DNA of 64,000 nt from Jatrophihabitans_A lederbergiae. GTDB lineage: Bacteria > Actinomycetota > Actinomycetes > Mycobacteriales > Jatrophihabitantaceae. Below, one piece after another: positions 52,881-61,216 of this stretch (the first letter of the stretch is position 1; the number at the start of each line of letters is the position of its first letter). Both the position numbers and the translations under genes were made by a program. Location: NCBI RefSeq assembly GCF_031845305.1, contig NZ_JAVREH010000013.1:35418-99417 (forward strand). Reading direction: 5' to 3'. The notes under the pieces were generated by a model that was given only the letters and a program-made list of their open reading frames with translations, was not told the origin of the DNA and ran no database searches.

Positions 52881-54125
52881 TTAGCGAGACGCGGCCGATT
52901 CGGGGTGGCCGGTGGGCACCACGGGGCGCAGCGCGTTGGTGACCAGGGTCGCCAGGGCCAGGAGTGCGGCGACGACGAGTAAGGCGCGTAGGACGGTGAG
53001 GTGGTCGCCGAGGAAGCCGATGAGAGGGGGGCCGCCGAGGAAGGCGCAGTAGCCGATGGAGGCGACGACGCTGACGCGCCCGGCAGCGGCGGCGGGCTCG
53101 TCGGCGGCTGCGCTCATGCCGACCGGGAAACCGAGCGACGCGCCGGCTCCCCAGAGAAACGCTCCCACGAAGGCCAGCGGGGTGAACGGACTGAATACGA
53201 ACAGTAGGAGGCCGGTGACCGCGACGGCGGCCAGGCCACGTAAGACCGGGACGCGTCCGAACCTGTCGAGCAGGCCGGTGCCGAACCAGCGCACGGCGGT
53301 CATGGCCGCCAGGAACGTCGCGAAGCCGAGGGTCCCGACTACTGCGGGGGCGTGATAGCCGTCGATGAGCGCGACATTGATCCAGTCGTTGCCGCTTCCT
53401 TCGGAAAAGGCGAACGCCAGGACGACCACGCCGACCAACAGGGTGCGGGGTTCGCGCCAGCGGGCCAACGCGTTCCCAGAACGGGTGTCAGCAGAGGCCG
53501 ACTGTGAAGCCGCCTCTGCCTGATCGGTGTCGGCCACGAAGCCGCGAACCGCGAGCGGCACGAGCACCGCCACGATGACAGCGACTACGAGCAGGTGGGC
53601 AGTCACCGAGACGCCCAAGGCGACCATCAGCGCTCCGCTCAGGGCACCGCCGACCGTGCCGGCGCTGAATCCGGCATGAAAGCGCGGCATGATCGCTCGA
53701 CCGAGGTGCCGTTCGACGGTGGCACCCTGCACGTTCATCGCGACGTCCCACGCGCCGTTGGCCAAACCGAGCACGAACAGCCCCACCAGCAGCGGGACCA
53801 CCCCGGCCCGGTAACCGATCGACACGACCGCCAGGCCGATCGCCAGCAGCACCGACATGCCGGCGACCGTGCGGCGGGAATTGACGCGATGCACGATGGT
53901 TCCGGCCAACGGCAACGCGACCAGCGATCCCGCCGCGATGGCCAGCAGGACCAGGCCGAGGTCGGCTGGGCTCAGCTGAAGCCGATCACGGACCTGTGGA
54001 ATGCGGGAAGCCCAGCTGGCGAAAACGAAACCGGAGCCGATGAACGCGACGTAGGTGGCGCGGGCCGCCACCGTGACCTCCGCCGGTGTGTACCCGGCGA
54101 TGCCGGTATCGGTATGTGCGTTCAT
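52881..54125 (-). CDS. MFS transporter
   Basis: 414 residues from the ATG at 54125 with TCAGGATC upstream. Twelve membrane helices; the N-terminal half has S-R-I-P-Q-V-R-D-R-L-Q-L-S and R-V-N-S-R-R-T after the second helix, as in YbjJ/FucP-like MFS proteins. Expected to export or import a small polar molecule by proton symport/antiport. It is preceded on the same strand by three micro-ORFs encoding N-Q-E-W peptides. The uniform spacing of about 50 nt between the four reading frames suggests one transcript. Substrate is unknown; the peptides are candidates. Confidence 0.88.
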   Translation of the reverse strand: MNAHTDTGIAGYTPAEVTVAARATYVAFIGSGFVFASWASRIPQVRDRLQLSPADLGLVLLAIAAGSLVALPLAGTIVHRVNSRRTVAGMSVLLAIGLAVVSIGYRAGVVPLLVGLFVLGLANGAWDVAMNVQGATVERHLGRAIMPRFHAGFSAGTVGGALSGALMVALGVSVTAHLLVVAVIVAVLVPLAVRGFVADTDQAEAASQSASADTRSGNALARWREPRTLLVGVVVLAFAFSEGSGNDWINVALIDGYHAPAVVGTLGFATFLAAMTAVRWFGTGLLDRFGRVPVLRGLAAVAVTGLLLFVFSPFTPLAFVGAFLWGAGASLGFPVGMSAAADEPAAAAGRVSVVASIGYCAFLGGPPLIGFLGDHLTVLRALLVVAALLALATLVTNALRPVVPTGHPESAASR

Positions 54126-54181
54126 GCTGATCCTGACTGCTGGTGGCGGCTCACTGATGATGCCGCGGGAAGGCCCCCTTG

Positions 54182-54211
54182 TCAGACCCATTCTTGGTTG
54201 AACATCATCAT
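54182..54211 (-). CDS. Micro-ORF 3: peptide MMMFNQEWV
   Basis: Nine codons and a TGA. Three consecutive ATG codons precede F-N-Q-E-W-V, so the true start may be the first, second or third. AAGCGAGGTAC lies directly upstream as ribosome site. The Gln and Glu codons are CAA and GAA here but CAG and GAG in the other two copies, while the amino acids are the same. The stop lies 56 nt before the MFS ATG. Confidence 0.6.
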   Translation of the reverse strand: MMMFNQEWV

Positions 54212-54256
54212 GTACCTCGCTTTCGGGATGTCTGGTTGTGGGACAGCGGTCACTGC

Positions 54257-54280
54257 TCAGACCCACTCCTGGTTGCGCAC
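54257..54280 (-). CDS. Micro-ORF 2: peptide (V/M)RNQEWV
   Basis: GTG start, seven codons and TGA, preceded by GGCAGGTGAGTTAC, which closely resembles the site before micro-ORF 1. It lacks the Phe before Asn. It ends 45 nt before micro-ORF 3. The near-identical C-terminus N-Q-E-W-V links it to the other copies. Confidence 0.6.
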   Translation of the reverse strand: MRNQEWV

Positions 54281-54332
54281 GTAACTCACCTGCCTTTCTG
54301 GCGTTGGCGTTGCCCAGCCTGTCCGCTCGCGT

Positions 54333-54359
54333 CTACAGCCACTCCTGGTTGAACCTCAT
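54333..54359 (-). CDS. Micro-ORF 1: peptide MRFNQEWL
   Basis: ATG, eight codons and TAG, with the best ribosome site of the three (GGAGGTAGGTGAGTTCGC before the ATG). First of three tandem copies leading to the MFS gene. The shared upstream word GGTGAGTT suggests that each copy was duplicated together with its translation signal. Confidence 0.62.
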   Translation of the reverse strand: MRFNQEWL

Positions 54360-54527
54360 GCGAACTCACCTACCTCCGGGTCGTGGAAATGTGATCACGG
54401 GACGTACCGGCGTTCTCTGGAGGCTCCTGGCCCTCCTCCACACCTGTGAATTACCTCCGAACGGCGATAAGTTAGCGCAAGATGGAAGCACCAGCAGTGA
54501 CCAGTTCGTTGCACGCTGCATCTAACG

Positions 54528-55829
54528 GTGAGGACGCTCAACTTGATGGCACCGACGAACGGCGACGGCGATAGCCGTACGCGGTCTCGTCCGCGCCGCT
54601 GGACGCGGTGGGCCTTGTGGGCGACCCCGCGGCCGGCATTGGTCATCATCCTCGTCGTTGAGGCCGCCGTCACGATCCTCACCGTGGTCGCCCTCTCAGT
54701 CGGCCATGCGAGCGGCGCGACTCTCGGCCGGTTCGCGCTTCTGGTCGTGCTCAGCGGCGGCTACGCCGAGGCCGGCGATCGCGTCGAACGGTTCCGCCGC
54801 TACCTCTCCACCAGCGTCGGCACGATGGCCAGTCCCGTCGCCGTCTGGTGCTTCGCCGCCGGACTGACGCTGCCGCCCGGTTGGGCCGCCCTGTTCGTCG
54901 TCGTGCTCTACGGCCACACCCTTCTCCGTGCGCGGCGGCACGAGTCAGCGCGTCCGCATCGGCTGATCTTCACCGCGGCCACGGTCGTGCTGGCGACCCT
55001 GGTCGCTTCGGCCATCACCACCGCCGTCGATCCGTCCGGTGGTCTGCTGGCCGTGGGCGTGCCCGGTGCCGTCGGCGTCCTGGGCGCCCTGCTCGCCTAC
55101 ATAGCCATCAACCAATCGCTGGTCTCGATCGTCATCTATTTCGTCAGGCGCCCGGCGAAATTCCGGACTGCGATGCTCAGCGGTGACGACCTCACCCTGG
55201 AAGTCGCCACCCTCGTCCTCGCGTTACTCACTGCTGAAGCGTTGGTGCACTCACCGCTGATCGCCCCGCTGGTCCTGGCGGTGCTCGTGGTGCTGCACCG
55301 GAGTTCCCTCGTCCGCCAGCTCGAGCGCGGGGCCAGCACCGACGCCAAGACCGGACTGCTCAACGCGGCCAGCTGGCGCCAGCTCGCCCAGCGTCAACTC
55401 CGCCGAGTTCAGCGTGGCGGCGACGGCGCCTCGGTACTGATGGTCGATCTAGACCATTTCAAGAGGGTCAATGATACCTACGGCCACCTGGCCGGTGACA
55501 CCGTCCTTCGATCGGTGGCTGACACGCTGGCCCGCGAGCTGCGTGGCCACGATGCCGTCGGCCGCTTCGGTGGCGAGGAGTTTGTCGTACTGCTCGACGG
55601 CGTCGCTCCCGCCACCGCCCTGAACATCTGCACGCGCCTCAATGCCCGCATCCGCGAGCTGACCTTCGACGACGTGCACCAGGTCACCGCCTCCATCGGC
55701 CTGGCCAGCTACCCGGCCGACGGTCATCACCTCGATGACCTCATCGAGGCCGCCGACGCGGCGATGTACCGGGCCAAGGACGGCGGCCGGGATCAGACCC
55801 AGCCCGCTGTTGCCGGGCTCACGGCATAG
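54528..55829 (+). CDS. Membrane-bound diguanylate cyclase (GGDEF domain)
   Basis: 433 residues from a GTG at 54528 (ATG 54546 also possible). About six membrane helices in residues 30-255, then a GGDEF domain with D-L-D-H-F-K-R-V-N-D-T-Y-G-H (metal site) and F-G-G-E-E-F (active site). R-G-H-D precedes G-G-E-E-F by five residues, an intact inhibitory RxxD site. It makes cyclic di-GMP from GTP. Divergent from the micro-ORF/MFS unit. The membrane part resembles MASE-like sensors, signal unknown. Confidence 0.9.
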   Translation: MRTLNLMAPTNGDGDSRTRSRPRRWTRWALWATPRPALVIILVVEAAVTILTVVALSVGHASGATLGRFALLVVLSGGYAEAGDRVERFRRYLSTSVGTMASPVAVWCFAAGLTLPPGWAALFVVVLYGHTLLRARRHESARPHRLIFTAATVVLATLVASAITTAVDPSGGLLAVGVPGAVGVLGALLAYIAINQSLVSIVIYFVRRPAKFRTAMLSGDDLTLEVATLVLALLTAEALVHSPLIAPLVLAVLVVLHRSSLVRQLERGASTDAKTGLLNAASWRQLAQRQLRRVQRGGDGASVLMVDLDHFKRVNDTYGHLAGDTVLRSVADTLARELRGHDAVGRFGGEEFVVLLDGVAPATALNICTRLNARIRELTFDDVHQVTASIGLASYPADGHHLDDLIEAADAAMYRAKDGGRDQTQPAVAGLTA

Positions 55830-55983
55830 CAGCTCTCGAGGCTCCGGACATCGAGCGTGAACGTCTCGAAGCTCAGCTGGCCGACGAGCACGGCGCACGA
55901 AGTGCCGCCCGGTGCCATTTGACACGACACGCAGGGTGCAGCCTGGTGTGGGCGTGTATATGTTTGCCTGCCATGCTCTGACC

Positions 55984-57303
55984 GTGCATAGCCGAATCAG
56001 GGGCGCTGGACTCACAGCGCTCAAGCCGACCTCCTCGGTACGTCGATGGGCCGGGCGACGGCTGTTGTCGACGTCGGCAGGCAAGCGTCTCGGGCTGACG
56101 GGGGTGTCGATCGTCCCGAAGAAGCTGACCATGCCACTGCGCCGGGACGGGCTGGAGCCGGTCGCGGCGCTCGGCGAAAAGCGCGAAGCGGACCCGGTCA
56201 GCAAGCTCAGCCGGATGTTCGGTATCGACGTCTGGCTGGTGTCGGGCTACCACGAGGTTCGCGCCGTGCTGGAGGACACCACGAGTTACAGCACCGACAT
56301 CCGGGCACTGATCGGTCCCGGCGCCGCGGCCCCGATCGGTGGCCTGGGCTTCACCGATCCACCCGACCACACCCGGTTGCGCAAGTTCCTGACCCCCGAA
56401 TTCACCGTTCGGCAGCTGGCCGGACTGGCACCCCGGATCGAGCAGATCATCAACGATCGGCTGGACGCGATGGCCGACACCGACGTGGTCGATATGGTGC
56501 CCGACTTCGCGTTTCCGATCCCGTTCCTGGTGATCTGTGAGCTGCTCGGGCTGCCCGCCGAGGACCGCGAACGGTTCCGGCTGCTGGGCCACGCCCGGTT
56601 CGACATCACCGGTGGCGGCGCGGGGACCTTCGGTGCGATGTCGGAGTCCCGGCAGTTTCTGCGCGAGGCGGTCAGGCGGCAACGGCTCAACCCCGGCGAC
56701 GGCCTGATCGGGTCCATCGTCCGTGAGCACGGCGACGAGATCGACGACGACGAGCTGGCCGGCCTGGTGGATGGTGTGTTCACCGGTGGCTACGAGACCT
56801 CGGCCAGCATGTTGGCCCTGGGCACGCTGGCGTTGCTGCGCGACCCGGCTGCGTTCGAGTTGATCCGCACCGACCCGGGCGCGGTGGACGGCATCGTGGA
56901 AGAGCTGTTGCGGTATCTCAGCGTCGTCCAGATCTCCTTTCCCCGCTTCGCCCGCGGAAACCTGGACCTGTTCGGCCGCAGCATCAAGGCCGGCGACGTG
57001 GTGGTGTGCTCGATCAGCAGCGCGAACCGGGACGCCGCCTTCGGTGTCACGCCCGACCGGTTCGACCCGGAGCGGTCCGGCCGCTCGCACGTGGCCTTCG
57101 GGCATGGGTTTCACCGTTGCATCGGCTCGGAACTGGCCAAGATGGAACTTCGGCTGGCGTTCCGGACCCTGGCGCGCCGCTATCCCGACCTCAGCCTCGC
57201 CGTCGAGCCCGGCGATTTGAAGTTCCGGGACCTGTCGATCGTCTACGGGGTCGAATCGCTGCCGGTGCGGCTCGGCGTAGCGGCAAACCTTCGGATGACC
57301 TGA
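55984..57303 (+). CDS. Cytochrome P450
   Basis: About 439 residues from a GTG at 55984 (ATG at 55912 or 55960 in frame; no clear ribosome site for any). Heme motif F-G-H-G-F-H-R-C-I-G (Cys about residue 381), K-helix E-E-L-L-R and I-helix F-T-G-G-Y-E-T-S. A soluble bacterial monooxygenase that needs ferredoxin partners not encoded here. Gene order DGC-P450-GT4 on one strand may mean co-expression. The substrate cannot be named. Confidence 0.9.
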   Translation: MHSRIRGAGLTALKPTSSVRRWAGRRLLSTSAGKRLGLTGVSIVPKKLTMPLRRDGLEPVAALGEKREADPVSKLSRMFGIDVWLVSGYHEVRAVLEDTTSYSTDIRALIGPGAAAPIGGLGFTDPPDHTRLRKFLTPEFTVRQLAGLAPRIEQIINDRLDAMADTDVVDMVPDFAFPIPFLVICELLGLPAEDRERFRLLGHARFDITGGGAGTFGAMSESRQFLREAVRRQRLNPGDGLIGSIVREHGDEIDDDELAGLVDGVFTGGYETSASMLALGTLALLRDPAAFELIRTDPGAVDGIVEELLRYLSVVQISFPRFARGNLDLFGRSIKAGDVVVCSISSANRDAAFGVTPDRFDPERSGRSHVAFGHGFHRCIGSELAKMELRLAFRTLARRYPDLSLAVEPGDLKFRDLSIVYGVESLPVRLGVAANLRMT

Positions 57304-57389
57304 GACGTGTGCACGTCGGACTCCGCTCCGACGCCCGAGGTGTGGCAGCATTCGGCCGTGCTTGATCAGTCGAACAAGTCGATGCCGCG

Positions 57390-58511
57390 GTGAGGATTGT
57401 TCACGTGGCTGACTCCTTCGCCCCCGATGTCGGCGGCATCGAACGTCAGGTCGAAGCGCTGGCCCGTCATCAGACGTCTGAAGGCCACGACGTCACCGTC
57501 ATCACCGCAGTGGCCGACGAGATGGATATCGACCTCGACGTCAGGCGCGCGGCCCCGGGCCGCTGGCTGACGGTCGCGTTCCCGTGGCGCAACCACAAAA
57601 TGGTGGCCGAGGTGCTCGACCGGGGCGACATCGACGTGGTGCACGCCCACTTCACCGTGATCTCGCCGCTGGCCAGCTACGTGACCAAGGCGGCCAGCCG
57701 GCGCGGGATTCCGGTGGGGGCGACCGTGCACTCGCTGTGGTGGCAGGTCACCATCGCCACCCGGGTGTCGACCCTGCCGTTCGGCTGGGGACGGATGTGG
57801 GCCGCCTGGTCAGGTGTCAGCAGCGTCGCGGCCGGTCGCGTCAGCCGAACCCTGCGCAAGGTCTCCGAGGTGTCGGTGGTGCCGAACCTGGTCGAGATCG
57901 GCTGGTGGCGGCCGTCCGAACCGATCCGCGAGACCGGTACCGGTGAGATCCGGCTGGTGCTGGTGGGGCGGTTGAAAAAACGTAAGCACGTCGATGAGTT
58001 TCTCGATGCCCTCGCTGCCGCCCGTGCCCGGATCTCCCCCGACATCGCCGTACGGGTGGATGTCGTCGGCGCCGGTCCGCGGCACGACGATCTGCAGCGG
58101 CAGATCACTCGGTTAGGCCTGGCCGACTGGGTGACGCTGCTGGGCCATCGCACGCCGGAGCAGATCCGGACGCTGCTGCACGAGTCGGACCTGTTCGTCG
58201 CCTCGTCCCGGCAGGAGTCTTTCGGTATCGCCGCTCTCGAGGCACGCGCGGCTGGATTGCCCGTGCTGGGCTATCGCGGCAATGGGCTGGTCGACTTCAT
58301 CGCGGACGGCACCGAAGGCGTGCTGGTCGCAGACGGGCCGGAGATGACCGAGGCCCTCGTGTCGTTGTTCAGCCAGCCGGACGAGTTGACCCGGCTGCGC
58401 AAGACCACCACCACGTTCGCACCCTCGGTGGATGTAGATGCCGCGATGAGCTCGGTGTACGGGCTTTACCGCCGGGCGCGGGCGATGCACCGGTTGCCCG
58501 TCCTGCCGTAG
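57390..58511 (+). CDS. GT4 family glycosyltransferase
   Basis: 373 residues from a GTG at 57390. The GT-B N-domain H-V-A-D-S-F-A-P-D-V-G-G-I-E-R and V-V-H-A-H-F, and the C-domain L-V-G-R-L-K-K-R-K, then D-L-F-V-A-S-S-R-Q-E-S-F-G-I-A-A-L-E-A (E-x7-E). Lies 86 nt after the P450 gene on the same strand. It probably glycosylates a lipid, cell-wall carrier or small molecule, possibly the P450 product. Confidence 0.88.
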   Translation: MRIVHVADSFAPDVGGIERQVEALARHQTSEGHDVTVITAVADEMDIDLDVRRAAPGRWLTVAFPWRNHKMVAEVLDRGDIDVVHAHFTVISPLASYVTKAASRRGIPVGATVHSLWWQVTIATRVSTLPFGWGRMWAAWSGVSSVAAGRVSRTLRKVSEVSVVPNLVEIGWWRPSEPIRETGTGEIRLVLVGRLKKRKHVDEFLDALAAARARISPDIAVRVDVVGAGPRHDDLQRQITRLGLADWVTLLGHRTPEQIRTLLHESDLFVASSRQESFGIAALEARAAGLPVLGYRGNGLVDFIADGTEGVLVADGPEMTEALVSLFSQPDELTRLRKTTTTFAPSVDVDAAMSSVYGLYRRARAMHRLPVLP

Positions 58512-58518
58512 CAGCGTC

Positions 58519-58656
58519 ATGAGGCTGGGCCATTCCGGGGCGGCTCTCGACACGCTCGGAGCCACCGAGGTGGCACTGTGGGGCAGCAATGCGAGGCGTG
58601 ACCCAGCCGATCAGGATCCGACCGAGGATCCCGCGCCGTCCCGACAGGAGCGCTGA
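58519..58656 (+). pseudogene. Possible HipB-like antitoxin C-terminal fragment
   Basis: Forty-five codons in frame (A-A-L-D-T-L-G-A-T-E-V-A-L-W-G) end with a TGA two bases before the HipA-remnant ATG. The tail L-D-x-L-G-A resembles the end of XRE-type antitoxins that precede hipA. The DNA-binding part is absent. Support is mainly position. Confidence 0.35.
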
Positions 58657-58657
58657 G

Positions 58658-58990
58658 ATGGCTGTGAAGGGCAAGCGGCTGGAGATCGTGCTCGACGGCG
58701 TGCCTGCCGGCCAGCTGTTCCAGGACGAGCACGGCCGGCTTCGCTCGTCTACGACGACGACTATCGCCGCCGCGCCGACGCCACCCCCTGTCGCTGTCGA
58801 TGCCGCTCAGCCGGGCTCGATACGAGCACAACTCGGTGGACCCGTTCCTGCGCGGACTGCTGCCCGACAGCGAGGCCGTCCTGCAGCGATGGGGCCGGCG
58901 CTTCGGGGTATCGGCCAACAGCCCGTTCGCACCTCTCTCTCACATGACACCCCACCGGGTGCACCCCATTTCGGCGATCCAGCGGCAGGG
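58658..58990 (+). pseudogene. HipA-family kinase remnant
   Basis: After CAGGAG, ATG opens K-G-K-R-L-E-I-V-L-D-G-V-P-A-G, as in the HipA N-terminal subdomain. Frameshifts move the continuation (Y-D-D-D-Y-R-R-R-A-D-A-T-P, then M-P-L-S-R-A-R-Y) into other frames, ending at S-A-N-S-P-F-A-P-L-S-H-M. The kinase core is missing. Clearly decayed. Confidence 0.8.
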
Positions 58991-59166
58991 GGTAGGCGGC
59001 CTATCCAGGTGTGGCTGGTACACGCTCCGCCGCCGTCAGGGGCGGGTGGCGCCGTAATAGCCGGTCTCGACTTGACCGATTCGCCGACTCGATGATCTCG
59101 ACCCGGGTGGGTCTTACGGGCCTGTGGTCGCCGACCTCATCGGCTGATCGCCGTTGTGCGCCAGCA

Positions 59167-60432
59167 TCACACTGTCGTGTTGGCGATGGCGAGTTTGGAG
59201 CGGACGTGTACCAGGGGTGCGTGGGGGTCCTGAGGCTGGGGAATGGCCGCGAGAGTGAAGTCGGAGATCACGCCCGGGCGGAAGACGAGGCAGTGAGTCG
59301 AGCCGCCGAACTGGAAGTAGCCGAGTTCCTCGCCCTTTGCCACGTGGTAGCCGGGTGCCACGTTCGGGCCGATCATGCAGGAGGAGACCTCCACCATGCC
59401 GACCGGTACGAATGCCACCAGACCGATGACGGGATCGTCGGCTTGGATGAGGATGATCGCCCGCGTCGCGACATGGGTGATGTAGGACTGGGAGTTCGTG
59501 GGCTCGACCGCGTCGGCGCCTTCGGCGTCGGCCTCGGAGTAGTACGTGCCGTCTTGGACGAACGCCCGCACGATCGTTCCCGCGACCGGGCTGTGCCACC
59601 GGTGGTAGTTGGTTGCGCTCAGGAAGGCCTGGTAGATGGTCCCACCGATGAATTGATCGACGGATTCGTCATTGGCCAGCATGTCCTCCAGGGAGTAGGG
59701 CTGGCTCTTGAGCCAGAACCGATCCTGGCGCTTGACGTCTGTGCTGATGCGGTAGGGCGTCGACTCGCAGGCGCTGACGATCACTTTGTCGTCATCGGGG
59801 AAGTCGACCGGACGTTCGCCGTCGGCGAATCGTCGGGTGAAGAAGTCGTTCCACGAGGTGAAGCCCCAGTGTTCCTGCTGAGGGTCGTACTCGAACTGCT
59901 CCATGCCGACCGCCCGCTGGGCCGCGGCGGACTTCCAGCCCGAGGGTGAGTCGTTGAGCACGTACAGCGAGTCACCACTACTGAGGAATTCACACCACGC
60001 GGTCAGGATCTTCTTCAGCATCGCGTTGATCTGCGGGTCGCGGTAGGCGGCGAACCCGGCCGGCGTCCCCATCGTCCAGTCCAGGATCGCGGCAAGCGGC
60101 GTGGCCACCATCGCGCTCTCACCGAACTCAGGCGCCATCGTCAGCACCTCGTTGATCAGGCGCAGCAGCTGCTCCACGCTGTGCAGGTGCCGCTTGCGAT
60201 ACGACTTGGTGCTCGGAACCTGGGCGATCATCTGATTCAGGTACATCCGCACCACAGGATCGGAATCGATCAACTCCTGAAACTCGATAAGCACAGGATG
60301 GAGCACGGCCTGCTCCCCCTTGGCCTCCACCCTCTCCCGGTGCCCGGCAAGCCAAGCCTCCAAGTCCTCCTGATCGTCCGGCAACCAGCCGGCTCGGCGT
60401 CGAACGTCCACACCATCAGAGTCAGTTGTCAT
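59167..60432 (-). CDS. Phosphatidylserine decarboxylase-like protein with N-terminal PSDC domain
   Basis: 421 residues from the ATG at 60432 (60441 also possible). The N-terminal helical part (residues 1-130, R-R-A-G-W-L-P-D) is of the PSDC type. The catalytic domain has N-Y-H-R-W-H-S-P-V-A-G (His about 291) and the self-cleavage site F-G-G-S-T, where the Ser would become the pyruvoyl group. The variant GGST replaces LGST. Such longer proteins differ from housekeeping Psd and may decarboxylate a small molecule instead of the lipid. Standing alone, convergent with the HipA remnant. Confidence 0.85.
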   Translation of the reverse strand: MTTDSDGVDVRRRAGWLPDDQEDLEAWLAGHRERVEAKGEQAVLHPVLIEFQELIDSDPVVRMYLNQMIAQVPSTKSYRKRHLHSVEQLLRLINEVLTMAPEFGESAMVATPLAAILDWTMGTPAGFAAYRDPQINAMLKKILTAWCEFLSSGDSLYVLNDSPSGWKSAAAQRAVGMEQFEYDPQQEHWGFTSWNDFFTRRFADGERPVDFPDDDKVIVSACESTPYRISTDVKRQDRFWLKSQPYSLEDMLANDESVDQFIGGTIYQAFLSATNYHRWHSPVAGTIVRAFVQDGTYYSEADAEGADAVEPTNSQSYITHVATRAIILIQADDPVIGLVAFVPVGMVEVSSCMIGPNVAPGYHVAKGEELGYFQFGGSTHCLVFRPGVISDFTLAAIPQPQDPHAPLVHVRSKLAIANTTV

Positions 60433-60441
60433 GAGGCCCAA

Positions 60442-61216
60442 CCTAACCGGACTCTCCCCCGGCCATCACGCCGCCCGGCCCCCATACAGGCCGGCGATAC
60501 CGGCCGTTATGGTTCCTGTGGTTCGCCCCTGGCCAGCCGTCCTCGCGGGCGTCGTATAGGCGCAGCGGAATCCGCACCGGAAGAGGGAGCCGACAGCTGA
60601 GATCGTCGACGGCGCGTAGGCAAGCGCTACTCGGCCATCATGGGGTGATGTTGGCCATTACGTGTTTGATGCGGGTGTAATCCTCCAGCTCGTACATGGA
60701 CGGGTCCTTGCCGTAGCCGCCACCGTGGGTTGTAGGAAGTATCCGCCGCTCATACCTGGCACTGTGTCGGCGCCGATCGACGCGTGGTCGGCGTGCTGGC
60801 GACGGACGGCGTGCTGGCTGAGGCGGACGCGAGCGCCCGGCTCAGACGTGCCGCGGCCTCAGTGCCTCGAGCACGGCCCACGCCGCCTACAGCGCTTCAT
60901 GTCATAAGTAGTCGCACGAGCGACGCATTCAGGCAACGGCTGACACGCGCAACATATCCCTGGCCTTCGGAAACGCTCGTTCGATCCAAGGGACGGCGTA
61001 GGGCAGGGCGCGGGGTGACCCCGTCGCCGACCGAGGTAGCACCGCGACACGAGTTGGCCCGACTTGCAACCGGACGTCGGCCACCCTGCAAGTGTGGAGT
61101 CATGCTGAGTGAGGTTCGTCAGCGGATGCGCCAGCGCCAATTGGCCGGCGACGCGCGTGCTGGATCTGGACACGCAACCGAAGTGCGGTTGAGTTGTGCA
61201 GCTGAGGTGTCGTGGC
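60442..61216. other. Intergenic region with gene debris
   Basis: About 775 nt. At 60638-60730 (minus) it holds an aldehyde dehydrogenase tail. The rest shows only short unsupported frames. A plus-strand frame from the ATG at 61101 (S-E-V-R-Q-R-M-R-Q-R-Q-L) reads like a protein start but ends at 61227 with no recognised family. Confidence 0.4.
60638..60730 (-). pseudogene. Aldehyde dehydrogenase C-terminal remnant
   Basis: Thirty codons ending H-G-G-G-Y-G-K-D-P-S-M-Y-E-L-E-D-Y-T-R-I-K, then H-V-M-A-N-I and a TGA. S-x-Y-x-L-E-D-Y-T-x-x-K-H-V is the hallmark ending of aldehyde dehydrogenases of the aminobutyraldehyde type. The remaining protein is not present upstream. Confidence 0.7.

Noticed and set aside
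54395..54460. A 25-codon GTG frame before the micro-ORFs with GGAGG upstream
   Set aside because: Arg/Pro-rich, no N-Q-E-W motif, and its end overlaps the ribosome site of micro-ORF 1; likely chance, though a leader role is not excluded.
55873..57351. 492-codon minus-strand open frame
   Set aside because: Fully antisense to the P450 gene, which has its heme motif and correct codon pattern.
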